A stretch of 64,000 bases of DNA from Marmoricola sp. (lineage in GTDB: Bacteria > Actinomycetota > Actinomycetes > Propionibacteriales > Nocardioidaceae). Positions 35,084-43,570 of this stretch are shown one piece after another. The notes beneath the pieces were generated by a model that worked only from the letters and a program-made list of their open reading frames with translations, was not told the DNA's origin and made no database searches. The stretch lies in assembly GCA_025965195.1 (NCBI GenBank), contig JAOPXK010000098.1:21335-85334 (forward strand), read 5' to 3'. A program made the translations under genes and the position numbers. Each line of letters starts with the position of its first letter. The first letter of the stretch is position 1.

Positions 35084-36328
35084 CTAGTAAGACGTGATTG
35101 CAGGATGTGGGTCTTCCGGAGCGTCCAGGCGCACGATCGGTGGCCTGTCTGCCTGGGCTTGAACTACGTCGGTGGAACGGTTGTGACCGCCCCGCAGGCG
35201 CTGGGTGAGTCGTGACCAGTCGCTCTTGTCGCTGAAGATCCCGATAATTCCCTTGGGCGCAAAGATGACGACGAGGATGAGCAGGATCGCGTAGACGGCT
35301 GCCTGGGGAATCGACAGCGCGACGCCGTTCACCGTCGTCGCAAATCCGATCGTCTGGACGTTGGTGGAGAGTTCGTAGATGACCACGGCGCCGACGAATG
35401 CGCCCGAGATCGTGGAGAGCCCACCGACGACGATGATCGTCAGGAACTGGATGCTGTAGAACAGCCCGAAGCTGTCTGCGCTGACGAAACCGATGGTCAT
35501 CGCGTAGAGCCCGCCCGCGAGTCCCGCCCAGAATGATCCGACCGCGAACGCGAGGACCTTGTAACGAGTCAGGTCCACGCCGATCCCCTTCGCCGCGATC
35601 GGGCTGTCGCGCAGTGCGCGCAGGGCTCTGCCGATCCGGCCGGAGAGCAGGTTCCAGCTGATGCAGACGGCGATGATCGCCATCACCACCGTGACGTAGT
35701 AGCCCCACTGGTCGGTGTCCAGCCAGTCGGCGAACGCACCGGGCGGCTGTGGCTGGTTGACGATGATGCCGTTCACCCCGTTGGTGATCGACTTGTAGTG
35801 CAGCAACAGCACCGGACCTGCCAGGGCGACTGCGCTGGTGAGTACGGCGAGGTACACGCCGTCGAACCGCAGCGCGAGGACGCCCAGCAGGAGACCGGCG
35901 GCTGCGGCGACCAGGCCGGCCAGCGGGAGCGTGAGCAGGATGGGCCAGCCGTGCTTGGAGGCGAGGATCGCCGTGACGTACGCGCCCAGTCCGATGAAGA
36001 TGCCCTGCGCCAGGTTGAGCTGCCCGGTCCAGCCGGTGATGAGGTCCAGACCCAGCGCGGCGATCGCGAGGATCAGGATCTGCGTCAGCTCGGTCACCCC
36101 GATGGAGTTCTGTGCGAGGAACACGAGCGGGACGAGCGGACCCAGCGCCGCGTATCGATGGTCACCTCGCGACAGCCGTGCGACGACGACGCCGCCCACG
36201 TAGGCGAAGAGCACGACGAGATAGCCGTTCAGTGGCGTCGGGAACAGCACCTCGTTGAGCAACCACGTGACCAGTGCACTGATGACCAGCCCGACCAGTC
36301 GCGGGTGCCCGTGCAGAACCGACCTCAT
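35084..36328 (-). CDS. Branched-chain-type ABC transporter permease (LivM-like)
   Basis: 414 residues from ATG 36328 (ATGA overlap with the LivH-like gene). It has about ten hydrophobic segments. The family motif around GWTGQLNLAQGIFIGLGAYV and the EAA-like cytoplasmic loop GRALRALRDSPIAAKGIGVDL, which docks the ATPase, are both present. The C-terminal tail is hydrophilic. It works with the LivH-like protein as the translocation pore. Confidence 0.93.
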   Translation of the reverse strand: MRSVLHGHPRLVGLVISALVTWLLNEVLFPTPLNGYLVVLFAYVGGVVVARLSRGDHRYAALGPLVPLVFLAQNSIGVTELTQILILAIAALGLDLITGWTGQLNLAQGIFIGLGAYVTAILASKHGWPILLTLPLAGLVAAAAGLLLGVLALRFDGVYLAVLTSAVALAGPVLLLHYKSITNGVNGIIVNQPQPPGAFADWLDTDQWGYYVTVVMAIIAVCISWNLLSGRIGRALRALRDSPIAAKGIGVDLTRYKVLAFAVGSFWAGLAGGLYAMTIGFVSADSFGLFYSIQFLTIIVVGGLSTISGAFVGAVVIYELSTNVQTIGFATTVNGVALSIPQAAVYAILLILVVIFAPKGIIGIFSDKSDWSRLTQRLRGGHNRSTDVVQAQADRPPIVRLDAPEDPHPAITSY

Positions 36329-37206
36329 ACCCGCACCTCGATCTGCCGGCCGAAGAGTCCCTGAGGACGGACCAGGAGGATGAGCACCAGGACGATGAAC
36401 GTGGCCGCCAGGCTGAGGTCCGAGCCGATCCACGAGACACTGCTGACCAGGGCGTTCGTCACTCCCATCACCAGCCCGCCGATCACCGCGCCGACCGGGC
36501 TGGTCATTCCACCGATGACGGCGGCCGCGAAGGCGTAGAGCAGGACGCCCTGCATCATGTTCGGATCGAGCAGCAGTCGATTCGCAGCGAGCATTCCGGC
36601 GATCGCGCCCACCGCCGCCGAGAGCCCCCAGCCCAGGGACAGGATCCGCCCGTTGCTGATGCCCATCAGCGCCGAAGCCATCGGGTTCGACGTGACGGCG
36701 CGCATCGCCAGCCCCACCTTGGTGAACCGGAACACGATCCCGACAAAGGCCATGGAGATCAGGGAGACCCCGAAGATGCCGATGCTGACCCAGCTGATGT
36801 AGGTACCGAGGACATGCACGGAGCCGCTCGGGAACGGACTGCGGAAGGGGCGCACGTCGGAGTGCCAGAACTTCAACGACAGTGCGTTGAAGAGCAGGAA
36901 CAACCCGAGCGTCACGATCACGACCGTGAGGTGCGGCTGATTCTGGACGGGGCGGATCGCGACCCGCTCGACGACGGCACCGAGCAGGAACGCCGCAAGC
37001 ACGGCGAGAAGGAAACCCACCCAGTAGGGCATGCCCACCGACACGACGAAGGACCAGCCGATGTACGTCGAGAAGGTGGCCATCTCACCCTGAGCGAAGT
37101 TCAGGATGCCGGTCGAGCGATAGATCAGCACGAGGCCCAGCGCGATCGAGCCGTAGACGCTGCCGATCGCGAGACCACTGGTGATCAGCTGCAAGTCGAG
37201 ATGCAT
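36325..37206 (-). CDS. Branched-chain-type ABC transporter permease (LivH-like)
   Basis: 293 residues with eight or so membrane segments. GSIALGLVLIYRSTGILNFA (about 20-39), the stretch just after it (QGEMATF), and the coupling loop KVGLAMRAVTSNPMASALMG are diagnostic for LivH permeases. It forms the pore with the LivM-like protein. Confidence 0.94.
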   Translation of the reverse strand: MHLDLQLITSGLAIGSVYGSIALGLVLIYRSTGILNFAQGEMATFSTYIGWSFVVSVGMPYWVGFLLAVLAAFLLGAVVERVAIRPVQNQPHLTVVIVTLGLFLLFNALSLKFWHSDVRPFRSPFPSGSVHVLGTYISWVSIGIFGVSLISMAFVGIVFRFTKVGLAMRAVTSNPMASALMGISNGRILSLGWGLSAAVGAIAGMLAANRLLLDPNMMQGVLLYAFAAAVIGGMTSPVGAVIGGLVMGVTNALVSSVSWIGSDLSLAATFIVLVLILLVRPQGLFGRQIEVRV

Positions 37207-37215
37207 GTATCGGCC

Positions 37216-37923
37216 TCAGTATCCGAGGTAGGAGCGGCGGAGGGATTCGTCACCTTGCATGGCGACGCTCGAGCCTTCTACGACCACACGCCCCGCCTCG
37301 AGCACGTACGCGTACGAGGCGATGGACAGCGCCGTCTCGGCGTCCTGCTCGACCAGCAGGACCGAGAGCCGCATGTCGTCGCAGATGCGCCGCAGGATGC
37401 TGAACACCTGCTGGACGACCAGCGGAGCCAGTCCCAGCGACGGCTCGTCGAGCAGCAGCATCGCCGGACTCGACATCAGTGCCCGCGCGATCACCAGCAT
37501 CTGCTGCTCGCCACCCGACAGCGTTCCCGCCGCTTGGTCCCGGCGCTCGGCAAGGACCGGGAAGTACTCGTACATCCGGTCGATGTCGGACCGGACGGCG
37601 TGGCGGTTCCGGCGCAGGTAGGCACCGAGGCGCAGGTTGTCGTACACCGACAGTCCGGCGAACACCTCCCGGCCTTCGGGCACCTGACAGATACCGGCAC
37701 GCACGATCCGGTGCGGTGGCAGCTTGCTGATCACGCCACCACCCCAGGCAATGTCCCCGGAGGCACACGGAAGCAGCCCCGAGATCGCCTTCAGGACCGT
37801 GGTCTTCCCCGCTCCGTTCGCGCCCAGCAGCGCCACGACCTGCTGTTCCTCGACGCGAATCGACACTCGGTCGACAGCGACGACCGGGCCGTAGCGCACC
37901 ACGATGTCTCGAAGCTCAAGCAT
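37216..37923 (-). CDS. Branched-chain-type ABC transporter ATPase (LivF-like)
   Basis: 235 residues, the short form typical of LivF. Walker A is GANGAGKTTVLKAI, the signature is LSGGEQQMLVIARAL, Walker B is LLLDEPSLGLAP, followed by a switch His-less LVEQDAETAL (Gln-Asp, normal for LivF). It overlaps the LivG-like gene by 8 nt. It energises import together with LivG. Confidence 0.95.
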   Translation of the reverse strand: MLELRDIVVRYGPVVAVDRVSIRVEEQQVVALLGANGAGKTTVLKAISGLLPCASGDIAWGGGVISKLPPHRIVRAGICQVPEGREVFAGLSVYDNLRLGAYLRRNRHAVRSDIDRMYEYFPVLAERRDQAAGTLSGGEQQMLVIARALMSSPAMLLLDEPSLGLAPLVVQQVFSILRRICDDMRLSVLLVEQDAETALSIASYAYVLEAGRVVVEGSSVAMQGDESLRRSYLGY

Positions 37924-38701
37924 CGTCAGTCACCTTGGTCCCGAGGTAGGCCTCGATGACTGCAGGGTCGCGCTGCACTTCTTCGGGGCGACCATCTGCG
38001 ATGACCCGGCCGAAGTTCAGCACGCAGACCCGATCGCACAGTTCCATCACCATCGCCACGTGGTGCTCGACGAGCAGTACGGCGGTGTTGAACTCCGCCC
38101 GGATCGTGCGAATGACGGTCGCCAGCTCGGCCAGCGCCTCCACGTTGAGGCCAGCTGCGGGCTCGTCCAGGAGCAGCAGCCGTGGAGCCGAGACCAGTGC
38201 TCGGGCTATGTCGACACGCTTCTGGACGCCGTACGGCAGCTCGGTGGCCATCCGGTCCCAGTACTGCTCGATGGAGAAGAAGTCCGCGACCTCTCGCGCG
38301 TGTGCGATCTCGACCGCCTCGGCACGGCGCACGCTCGGCAGCCGCAGCGCGCTCGACAGCGCGCCCATGGTCCGGCGTCGGGAGTGTTGTCCGGCCAGCA
38401 ACGTCTCCGCGACCGTCATGGACTTGAACAGCTCGAGCCCCTGGAACGTCCTGGCGATGCCGAGTGCCGCGATCTCGTGTGGCGCGACCGAGGTGAGATC
38501 GACGCCGCCGGCCAGCAACCGACCGCGCTGCGGGCGAACGAACCGACTGACGCAGTTGAAGGCCGTGGTCTTGCCGGCGCCGTTCGGTCCGATCAGACCG
38601 ACGATCTCGCGCTCGCCGACCGAGAACGAGACATCGTCGAGGGCACGGACGCCACCGAAGGCGACGGATACACCGTCGAACTCGAGCGTCGAAGCAGTCA
38701 C
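37916..38701 (-). CDS. Branched-chain-type ABC transporter ATPase (LivG-like)
   Basis: 261 residues from GTG 38701, with AGGA about 8 nt upstream. Walker A is GPNGAGKTTAFNCV. The signature LPYGVQKRVDIARAL has YGVQK in place of SGGQ, which is the usual LivG variant. Walker B is LLLDEPAAGLNVEA and the switch is VLLVEHHVAMVM. The C-terminal LNFGRVIADGRPEEVQRDPAV is standard. It is the first gene of the importer operon and is divergent from the CoA-transferase pair at 38940. Confidence 0.94.
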   Translation of the reverse strand: MTASTLEFDGVSVAFGGVRALDDVSFSVGEREIVGLIGPNGAGKTTAFNCVSRFVRPQRGRLLAGGVDLTSVAPHEIAALGIARTFQGLELFKSMTVAETLLAGQHSRRRTMGALSSALRLPSVRRAEAVEIAHAREVADFFSIEQYWDRMATELPYGVQKRVDIARALVSAPRLLLLDEPAAGLNVEALAELATVIRTIRAEFNTAVLLVEHHVAMVMELCDRVCVLNFGRVIADGRPEEVQRDPAVIEAYLGTKVTDDA

Positions 38702-38882
38702 TGCAGGTCCTGTCTGTCCGTGGCGGCAATTCCGCGAGGCCGGGTGGCGATCCAGACCTTCGGAGGCCGATTGCTCGATTCTCAAAGTGTTCGTAGATCG
38801 CACGGAGTGCTCGCTGTCCGCACACCGTACGCGGACGTGGTCGGCCGGTCAAGGGTCTGGCGCAACCGCTCGCAATAGGTAC

Positions 38883-38914
38883 ACTATGCGCATAGTTGTG
38901 CGGCTACCGCACAA
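38883..38914 (+). promoter_or_regulatory. Two adjacent palindromes upstream of the CoA-transferase genes
   Basis: ACTATGCGCATAGT (38883-38896) is a perfect 14-nt palindrome. TTGTGCGG-CTA-CCGCACAA (38896-38914) is a perfect 8-bp inverted repeat. They share one base and lie 26-57 nt before GTG 38940. TACACT at 38880-38885 could be the -10, so both would cover the transcription start. CCGCACA links the second element to the IclR site at 31437. Confidence 0.6.
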
Positions 38915-38939
38915 TGCCCGATTTTCGAGAGGGGCCCCT

Positions 38940-39656
38940 GTGGTCGACAAGACGGTGACGAGCGCAGCCGCAGCCGTCCTCGACATCCCCGATTCGGCAA
39001 TGATTGCGGTGGGCGGCTTCGGCCGCGCCGGTGTCCCGATCGTCCTCATCGAGGCCTTGCTGGAGACGCCAGCGGCGAAGCTCCACGTCGTGTCGAACAA
39101 CTGCGGAGTCGACGGCTGGGGCCTTGGGTTGTTGCTCGAGGCCTCCCGGATAGCGCGGGTCACCGGGTCCTACATCGGAGAGAACAAGGAGTTGTCCCGT
39201 CAGTTCCTCAATGGCGAGGTCGAGGTTGAGCTGGTCCCCCAGGGCACGCTCTCGGAGCGACTCCGAGCCGGCGGGGCCGGCATCCCGGCGTTCTACACAC
39301 CGGCCGGCGTCGGCACCCTCGTCGCGGAAGGCGGACTGCCGTTGCGCTACGACACGACCGGCAACGTCAGCAGCACCTCGCGACCGAAGGAGACCCGCGA
39401 GTTCGACGGTCGGCGGTATCTGCTCGAGCGAGGCATCGTCGCCGACTTCGCGCTGGTGCGTGCCTGGCGAGGTGACCGCTCCGGCAACCTCGTGTACCGC
39501 AAGGCCGCCCAGAACTTCAATCCCCTGTGTGCCATGGCCGGACGCATCACCATCGCCGAGGTCGAGGAGATCGTCGAACCGGGCGAGCTGGACCCCGACT
39601 CCATCCACACCCCGGGGATCTTCGTCGACCGAGTCGTCCAGGTGTCGGGATCATGA
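38940..39656 (+). CDS. 3-oxoacid CoA-transferase subunit A
   Basis: 238 residues from GTG 38940, with GAGAGGGG 6-12 nt upstream. The motif [18 protein letters not shown] and [14 protein letters not shown] fit the alpha subunit of class I CoA-transferases (SCOT, PcaI, AtoD type). It moves CoA from succinyl-CoA or acetyl-CoA to a 3-oxoacid. The end overlaps the B subunit start (ATGA). It faces away from the importer operon across a 238-nt regulatory region. Confidence 0.93.
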   Translation: MVDKTVTSAAAAVLDIPDSAMIAVGGFGRAGVPIVLIEALLETPAAKLHVVSNNCGVDGWGLGLLLEASRIARVTGSYIGENKELSRQFLNGEVEVELVPQGTLSERLRAGGAGIPAFYTPAGVGTLVAEGGLPLRYDTTGNVSSTSRPKETREFDGRRYLLERGIVADFALVRAWRGDRSGNLVYRKAAQNFNPLCAMAGRITIAEVEEIVEPGELDPDSIHTPGIFVDRVVQVSGS

Positions 39657-40294
39657 CCCTCGGACGCGAGCAGCTCGCGCAGCGGGTCGGGCGTGAGCTC
39701 CACAACGGCGAGTACGTCAACCTGGGCATCGGCATGCCAACGCTCGTCGCAGACCACCTGCCTCCCGGCCTGGACGTCACCCTCCACAGTGAGAACGGCA
39801 TCCTCGGTGTCGGTCCTCGCCCGCCACACGGAACCGGCGACACCGACCTGATCAATGCCGGCAAGGAGACCGTCACCACCGTCCCGGGTGCCAGCTTCTT
39901 CGACTCCGCCCACTCGTTTGCGATGATCCGGGGCGGCCATGTCGACGTCGCCGTACTCGGCGCCATGGAGGTCAGCGCACGCGGCGACCTGGCGAACTGG
40001 GTGGTGCCGGGAAGGCTGCTGATGGGCATGGGCGGCGCGATGGACCTCGTGCACGGGGCGCGCCGGGTCATTGTGATGACCACGCATCTCGCCCGTGACG
40101 GGTCGCCGAAGATCCGTGAGCGCTGCGCGCTGCCGCTGACTGGCGAACGTTGTGTGAACCGCATCATCACCGACCTGGCCGTGCTCGATGTGACCGCGGA
40201 CGGACTCGTCGTGCGCGAGACCTCTCCCGGCGTCACCTTCGCCGACGTCGAGAGCGCCACCGATGCCCCCCTCAGCTACGAGCCGACGCACTAA
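39653..40294 (+). CDS. 3-oxoacid CoA-transferase subunit B
   Basis: 213 residues from ATG 39653. [14 protein letters not shown] and [11 protein letters not shown] are the beta-subunit motifs; the Glu in SENG is the residue that carries CoA during catalysis, so the enzyme looks active and is not an IpdAB-type hydrolase. [20 protein letters not shown] is also conserved. It forms a heteromer with the product of 38940. Confidence 0.94.
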   Translation: MTLGREQLAQRVGRELHNGEYVNLGIGMPTLVADHLPPGLDVTLHSENGILGVGPRPPHGTGDTDLINAGKETVTTVPGASFFDSAHSFAMIRGGHVDVAVLGAMEVSARGDLANWVVPGRLLMGMGGAMDLVHGARRVIVMTTHLARDGSPKIRERCALPLTGERCVNRIITDLAVLDVTADGLVVRETSPGVTFADVESATDAPLSYEPTH

Positions 40295-40298
40295 CACC

Positions 40299-40342
40299 GT
40301 TCAGTTGGGCCTCAGTCACGGTTCAGTTGGGCCTCGGTCACG
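40299..40342. repeat. Tandem direct repeat, 2 x 22 nt
   Basis: Two head-to-tail 22-nt units start GTTCAGTTGGG and end GTCACG. They differ at one base (A versus G at unit position 16). It lies directly behind the CoA-transferase stop codon. Confidence 0.85.
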
Positions 40343-40359
40343 GTGGGTCGGTGACCGAG
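40333..40359. terminator. Hairpin between convergent CoA-transferase and acetyltransferase genes
   Basis: A 9-bp perfect stem CTCGGTCAC/GTGACCGAG with a 9-nt loop, whose left arm is the end of the second tandem repeat unit. There is no T-run. Confidence 0.5.
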
Positions 40360-40396
40360 TCCCGACTCGACGGTGACCAACACCCAACTCAACAAC

Positions 40397-40903
40397 TCAC
40401 CTCGGCAGCGGCCTGGCCATCACGAGCTCGCCGTCCTCATTGGCGCCGCGGAGCTCGGTGAACCCACACTTCGCGAGCACCTTGATGCTGGCCGCGTTCT
40501 CCGGCAGCACACTTGCCCTGATTCGTACGCCGAGCTGGTCGGTCTCCGCGAGCAACGCACGCAGTGACTCGGTGGCCGCTCCGTGGCCGCGGGCGTCCGC
40601 GACCAGTCCGTAGCCGACCTCGGCCTCGGGGATCTCATCGGCCGCCGGCGAAGGCGGTCCGAAGAAACCGATCGACCCGACCACCAGGCCGTCGAACGAA
40701 CGGGTGATGTGGCGCGGACCCCAGCTCGGGTCGGGCGCATCGGCCCGGACCATCGACGCCGCGTCCTGGTCGTCCTGGCGTGGGTAGTCCCGGTGCCACG
40801 ACGGCACGCGCCTGCCCGCGAGCATGTCCGCGGCCTCGCCCGGCGTGATCAGTGGCAGGTTCAGCCGGTCCGAGGTGACCGGGGTCATCGGCAGTGAGGT
40901 CAT
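40397..40903 (-). CDS. GNAT-family N-acetyltransferase
   Basis: 168 residues from ATG 40903 (ATGA overlap with the HAD gene). ATG 40888 is a possible alternative. The fold matches the RimJ/RimL-like acetyltransferase_3 branch: PVTSDRLNLPLITPGEA at the start, EVGYGLVADARGHGAATESL as the acetyl-CoA binding motif A, and VLPENAASIKVLAKCGFTEL as motif B. It acetylates an unknown amine or protein N-terminus using acetyl-CoA. Confidence 0.88.
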   Translation of the reverse strand: MTSLPMTPVTSDRLNLPLITPGEAADMLAGRRVPSWHRDYPRQDDQDAASMVRADAPDPSWGPRHITRSFDGLVVGSIGFFGPPSPAADEIPEAEVGYGLVADARGHGAATESLRALLAETDQLGVRIRASVLPENAASIKVLAKCGFTELRGANEDGELVMARPLPR

Positions 40904-41778
40904 CGGAGCCCCCGGGTCGAGCGGGTCGTGTTGCCTGGTCGAAACCACCGTCGCAGCTCGGTGGCCGCGCCGTCCTCCTGGACGGTGCCGGTCACCTGAT
41001 CTGCGGCTTCGCGGACTTCCTTCGGCGCCTGCCCCATCGCGACTCCACGACCGGCCCAGGAAAGCATCGCGGTGTCGTTGCGGCCGTCACCGATGGCGAG
41101 GACGTCGGACCGGTCGATGCCGAGGTCGCGGCAGACCCACTCGAGGCCACTGGCCTTGCTGACACCCTCAGGCGCGATGTCGAGCCACGCCGTCCAGCCG
41201 ATGAAGTAGTTGGTGCCCTGCAGCCCGAGCGTCTTCGCCAGGTTCACGAAGTCCTCGGAGGTGGACTCCGGGTCGCGGATGATCACCCTGCTCACCTCGT
41301 TGGCGACCAGGTCCTCGATGTCGGTCAGGATCATCTCGCCGTCGAGCTCGCCCGGAGGGAAGTGCCGGTTCACCCGGTAGCCGATGCCGTGCTCCTCGAC
41401 GGCGACGGCCGCGTCGGGCACGTGCTGGAGCACGGTGCGGACCGCATCGCGGGCATCGAACGTCTCCTCGTGGACGACCTCGATCGGTGGATAGCGGAAG
41501 ACGACCGAGCCGTTGGACGCGACGACGTACAGCCGCTCGTTCGCCGCCTCCGGAAGCCCGAGCATGTCGGCCACCAGGCCCATGCTCAGCGGAGCCCGGC
41601 CGCTGGCGAGGACGACGTGCACGCCGGAGGCCATCGTGGCATCGACCGCCTCACGCACCGCGTCGGTGACGACGTGCGAGCTGAATCCCCTCTCGAAGTC
41701 GGGAATCAGCAGGGTGCCGTCGATGTCGAGTGCGACCAGCTTGGGCGACCACCCCGACACTTCGACCGGCTCAGCCAC
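40900..41778 (-). CDS. HAD-superfamily Cof-type phosphatase
   Basis: 292 residues. Motif [12 protein letters not shown], motif II LASGRAP, the Lys of motif III ([11 protein letters not shown]) and motif [17 protein letters not shown] are complete. It belongs to the same broad family as the protein at 17369 but is not close in sequence. It overlaps the serS stop region by 8 nt and the acetyltransferase start by 4 nt, so it is in the serS operon. The substrate is unknown. Confidence 0.88.
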   Translation of the reverse strand: MAEPVEVSGWSPKLVALDIDGTLLIPDFERGFSSHVVTDAVREAVDATMASGVHVVLASGRAPLSMGLVADMLGLPEAANERLYVVASNGSVVFRYPPIEVVHEETFDARDAVRTVLQHVPDAAVAVEEHGIGYRVNRHFPPGELDGEMILTDIEDLVANEVSRVIIRDPESTSEDFVNLAKTLGLQGTNYFIGWTAWLDIAPEGVSKASGLEWVCRDLGIDRSDVLAIGDGRNDTAMLSWAGRGVAMGQAPKEVREAADQVTGTVQEDGAATELRRWFRPGNTTRSTRGLR

Positions 41779-43051
41779 TGGGTACCGGCTCCAGGACCTC
41801 GCGCCCTTGCAGATAAGGCTGGAGGGCGACGGGCACCCGGACCGAACCGTCGGCCTGCTGGTGCGTCTCCAGGATCGCCACGATCGTCCGGGTCATCGCA
41901 CACAGGGTGCCGTTGAGGGTCGCGACCGGCCCGACCGTGTCGGCATAGCGTCCACGGGTGTCGAGGCGACGAGTCTGGAAGTCGGTGCAGTTCGACGTAC
42001 TGGTCAACTCGCGGTACTTGCCCTGTGTCGGGATCCACGCCTCGCAGTCGAACTTGCGCTGCGCACTCAGGCCGAGATCTCCGGCAGCCACGTCGATGAC
42101 CCGATAGGCGAGCTCGAGCTTGTCGAGGAACTCCTTCTCCCAGCCGAGCAGGCGCAGGTGCTCGGCCTCGGCATCCTCGAGCGTCGTGTAGACGAACATC
42201 TCCACCTTGTCGAACCAGTGCACCCGGATGATGCCCTTCGTGTCCTTGCCGTGCGAGCCTGCCTCCTTGCGGAAGCACGGGCTGAAGGACGCGTAGCGCA
42301 GGGGCAACGTCGAGCCGTCGAGGATCTCGTCCGAGTGGTACGCCGCCATCGGCACCTCCGACGTCCCGACGAGGTACATGTCCTGCCCCTCGATCCGGTA
42401 GACGTCATCCGCCGCCTGACCGAGGAACCCGGTGCCGTCCATCGCCCGTGGCTTCACCAGCGCAGGCGCGATCACCTGGGTGAAGCCGGCCTCCCGGGCC
42501 TGGTCCATCGCCATGTTGATCAGCGCGAACTCGAGCTGCGCCCCGATGCCGGTGAGGAAGTAGAAGCGGCTGCCACTGACCTTGGCGCCACGCTCGATGT
42601 CGATGGCGCCGAGGATCTTGCCGAGCTCGATGTGGTCACGCGGCTCGAAGTCGAACTCGCGCGGAGTGCCGATCGTCTCGATCAGCACGAAGTCGTCCTC
42701 GCCGCCCGCAGGCGCCTCGACCGCAGCCGGGTTGGGGATGCTCAGCATCGCCGCCTGGTACGCCGCCTCGGCGTTGGTCTGCGCCTCCTCGGCAGCCTTG
42801 ACCTCGGCGGCAAGCGTCTTGGTCTTCGCGAGAAGGGCCTGCTTCTCCTCGCCCGGCGCCCCCTTGAGCATCGCGATCTGCTTCCCGAGGGCCTTCTGCT
42901 CTCCCCGAAGCGCTTCGAACTTCCCGATCGCCTCTCGTCGGGCGGCGTCGGCCGCCAGCGCCTCGTCGACCACATCCGCGGACAGGCCGCGCTTGGCCTG
43001 CGCAGCACGGATCAGGTCGGGATGGTCGCGAAGCAGACGGGGATCAATCAC
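41771..43051 (-). CDS. serS: Seryl-tRNA synthetase
   Basis: 426 residues from GTG 43051, the normal length. The N-terminal coiled-coil arm (about 30-105) that grips the tRNA variable arm is present. Class II motif 2 is [15 protein letters not shown] and motif 3 is [31 protein letters not shown] lines the serine pocket. It charges tRNA-Ser, two of which are encoded at 7502 and 8651. It is the first gene of a run with the HAD phosphatase and the acetyltransferase. Confidence 0.97.
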   Translation of the reverse strand: MIDPRLLRDHPDLIRAAQAKRGLSADVVDEALAADAARREAIGKFEALRGEQKALGKQIAMLKGAPGEEKQALLAKTKTLAAEVKAAEEAQTNAEAAYQAAMLSIPNPAAVEAPAGGEDDFVLIETIGTPREFDFEPRDHIELGKILGAIDIERGAKVSGSRFYFLTGIGAQLEFALINMAMDQAREAGFTQVIAPALVKPRAMDGTGFLGQAADDVYRIEGQDMYLVGTSEVPMAAYHSDEILDGSTLPLRYASFSPCFRKEAGSHGKDTKGIIRVHWFDKVEMFVYTTLEDAEAEHLRLLGWEKEFLDKLELAYRVIDVAAGDLGLSAQRKFDCEAWIPTQGKYRELTSTSNCTDFQTRRLDTRGRYADTVGPVATLNGTLCAMTRTIVAILETHQQADGSVRVPVALQPYLQGREVLEPVPSG

Positions 43052-43127
43052 GTCTTCGAGGATATCCGTCCCGGTCGACCGCTTTTCCCCGCGCCGCACG
43101 GAGGGCAGCCGACGTACGCTCCGCGGC

Positions 43128-43523
43128 ATGAGCTTCCCGCAGCCGGTCGAGTCGTGTCCGTGCGGCACGGGTGCGTCGTACGACGCGTGCTGCGGCCGGA
43201 TCCACCGCGGCGAGGCTCAGGCCGAGACCGCGGAGCAGCTGATGCGGTCCCGCTACTCCGCCTTCGTGGTGGGCGACCTCGACTACGTGTTCCGGAGCTG
43301 GCATCCGCGCACCCGCCCCGACGAGATCGCGCCGGTCATCGGCCGGACCTGGCAGAGCCTGGAGATCGTGGACACCGAGGCCGGAGGGCCGACCGACGAC
43401 GAGGGCGTCGTGGAGTTCCGGGCGCGCTATCGAACCGGCGCGGGCGACGGTGTCCAGCAGGAGCGGAGCCGGTTCACCCGGCGTGCCGGACGCTGGCTGT
43501 ACGTCGACGGTCACTTCACCTGA
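43128..43523 (+). CDS. YchJ-family (UPF0225) SEC-C motif protein
   Basis: 131 residues from ATG 43128. An N-terminal SEC-C zinc motif ([15 protein letters not shown]) is followed by [23 protein letters not shown] and an NTF2-like fold, the standard YchJ layout. The function is unknown; zinc binding is expected at the cysteines. It is divergent from serS and 47 nt upstream of the molybdoenzyme gene. Confidence 0.9.
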   Translation: MSFPQPVESCPCGTGASYDACCGRIHRGEAQAETAEQLMRSRYSAFVVGDLDYVFRSWHPRTRPDEIAPVIGRTWQSLEIVDTEAGGPTDDEGVVEFRARYRTGAGDGVQQERSRFTRRAGRWLYVDGHFT

Positions 43524-43570
43524 GTGCACCTGGCCCCGCGGACCGCCCGGGCGAGGGGCATGATTGATCC

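Noticed and set aside
42110-42130. TCGAGCTTGTCGAG within serS resembles the inner part of the REP-like repeat
   Set aside because: The outer pairing arms are missing and the bases encode the normal LDKLEL region of seryl-tRNA synthetase, so chance similarity is the simpler view.
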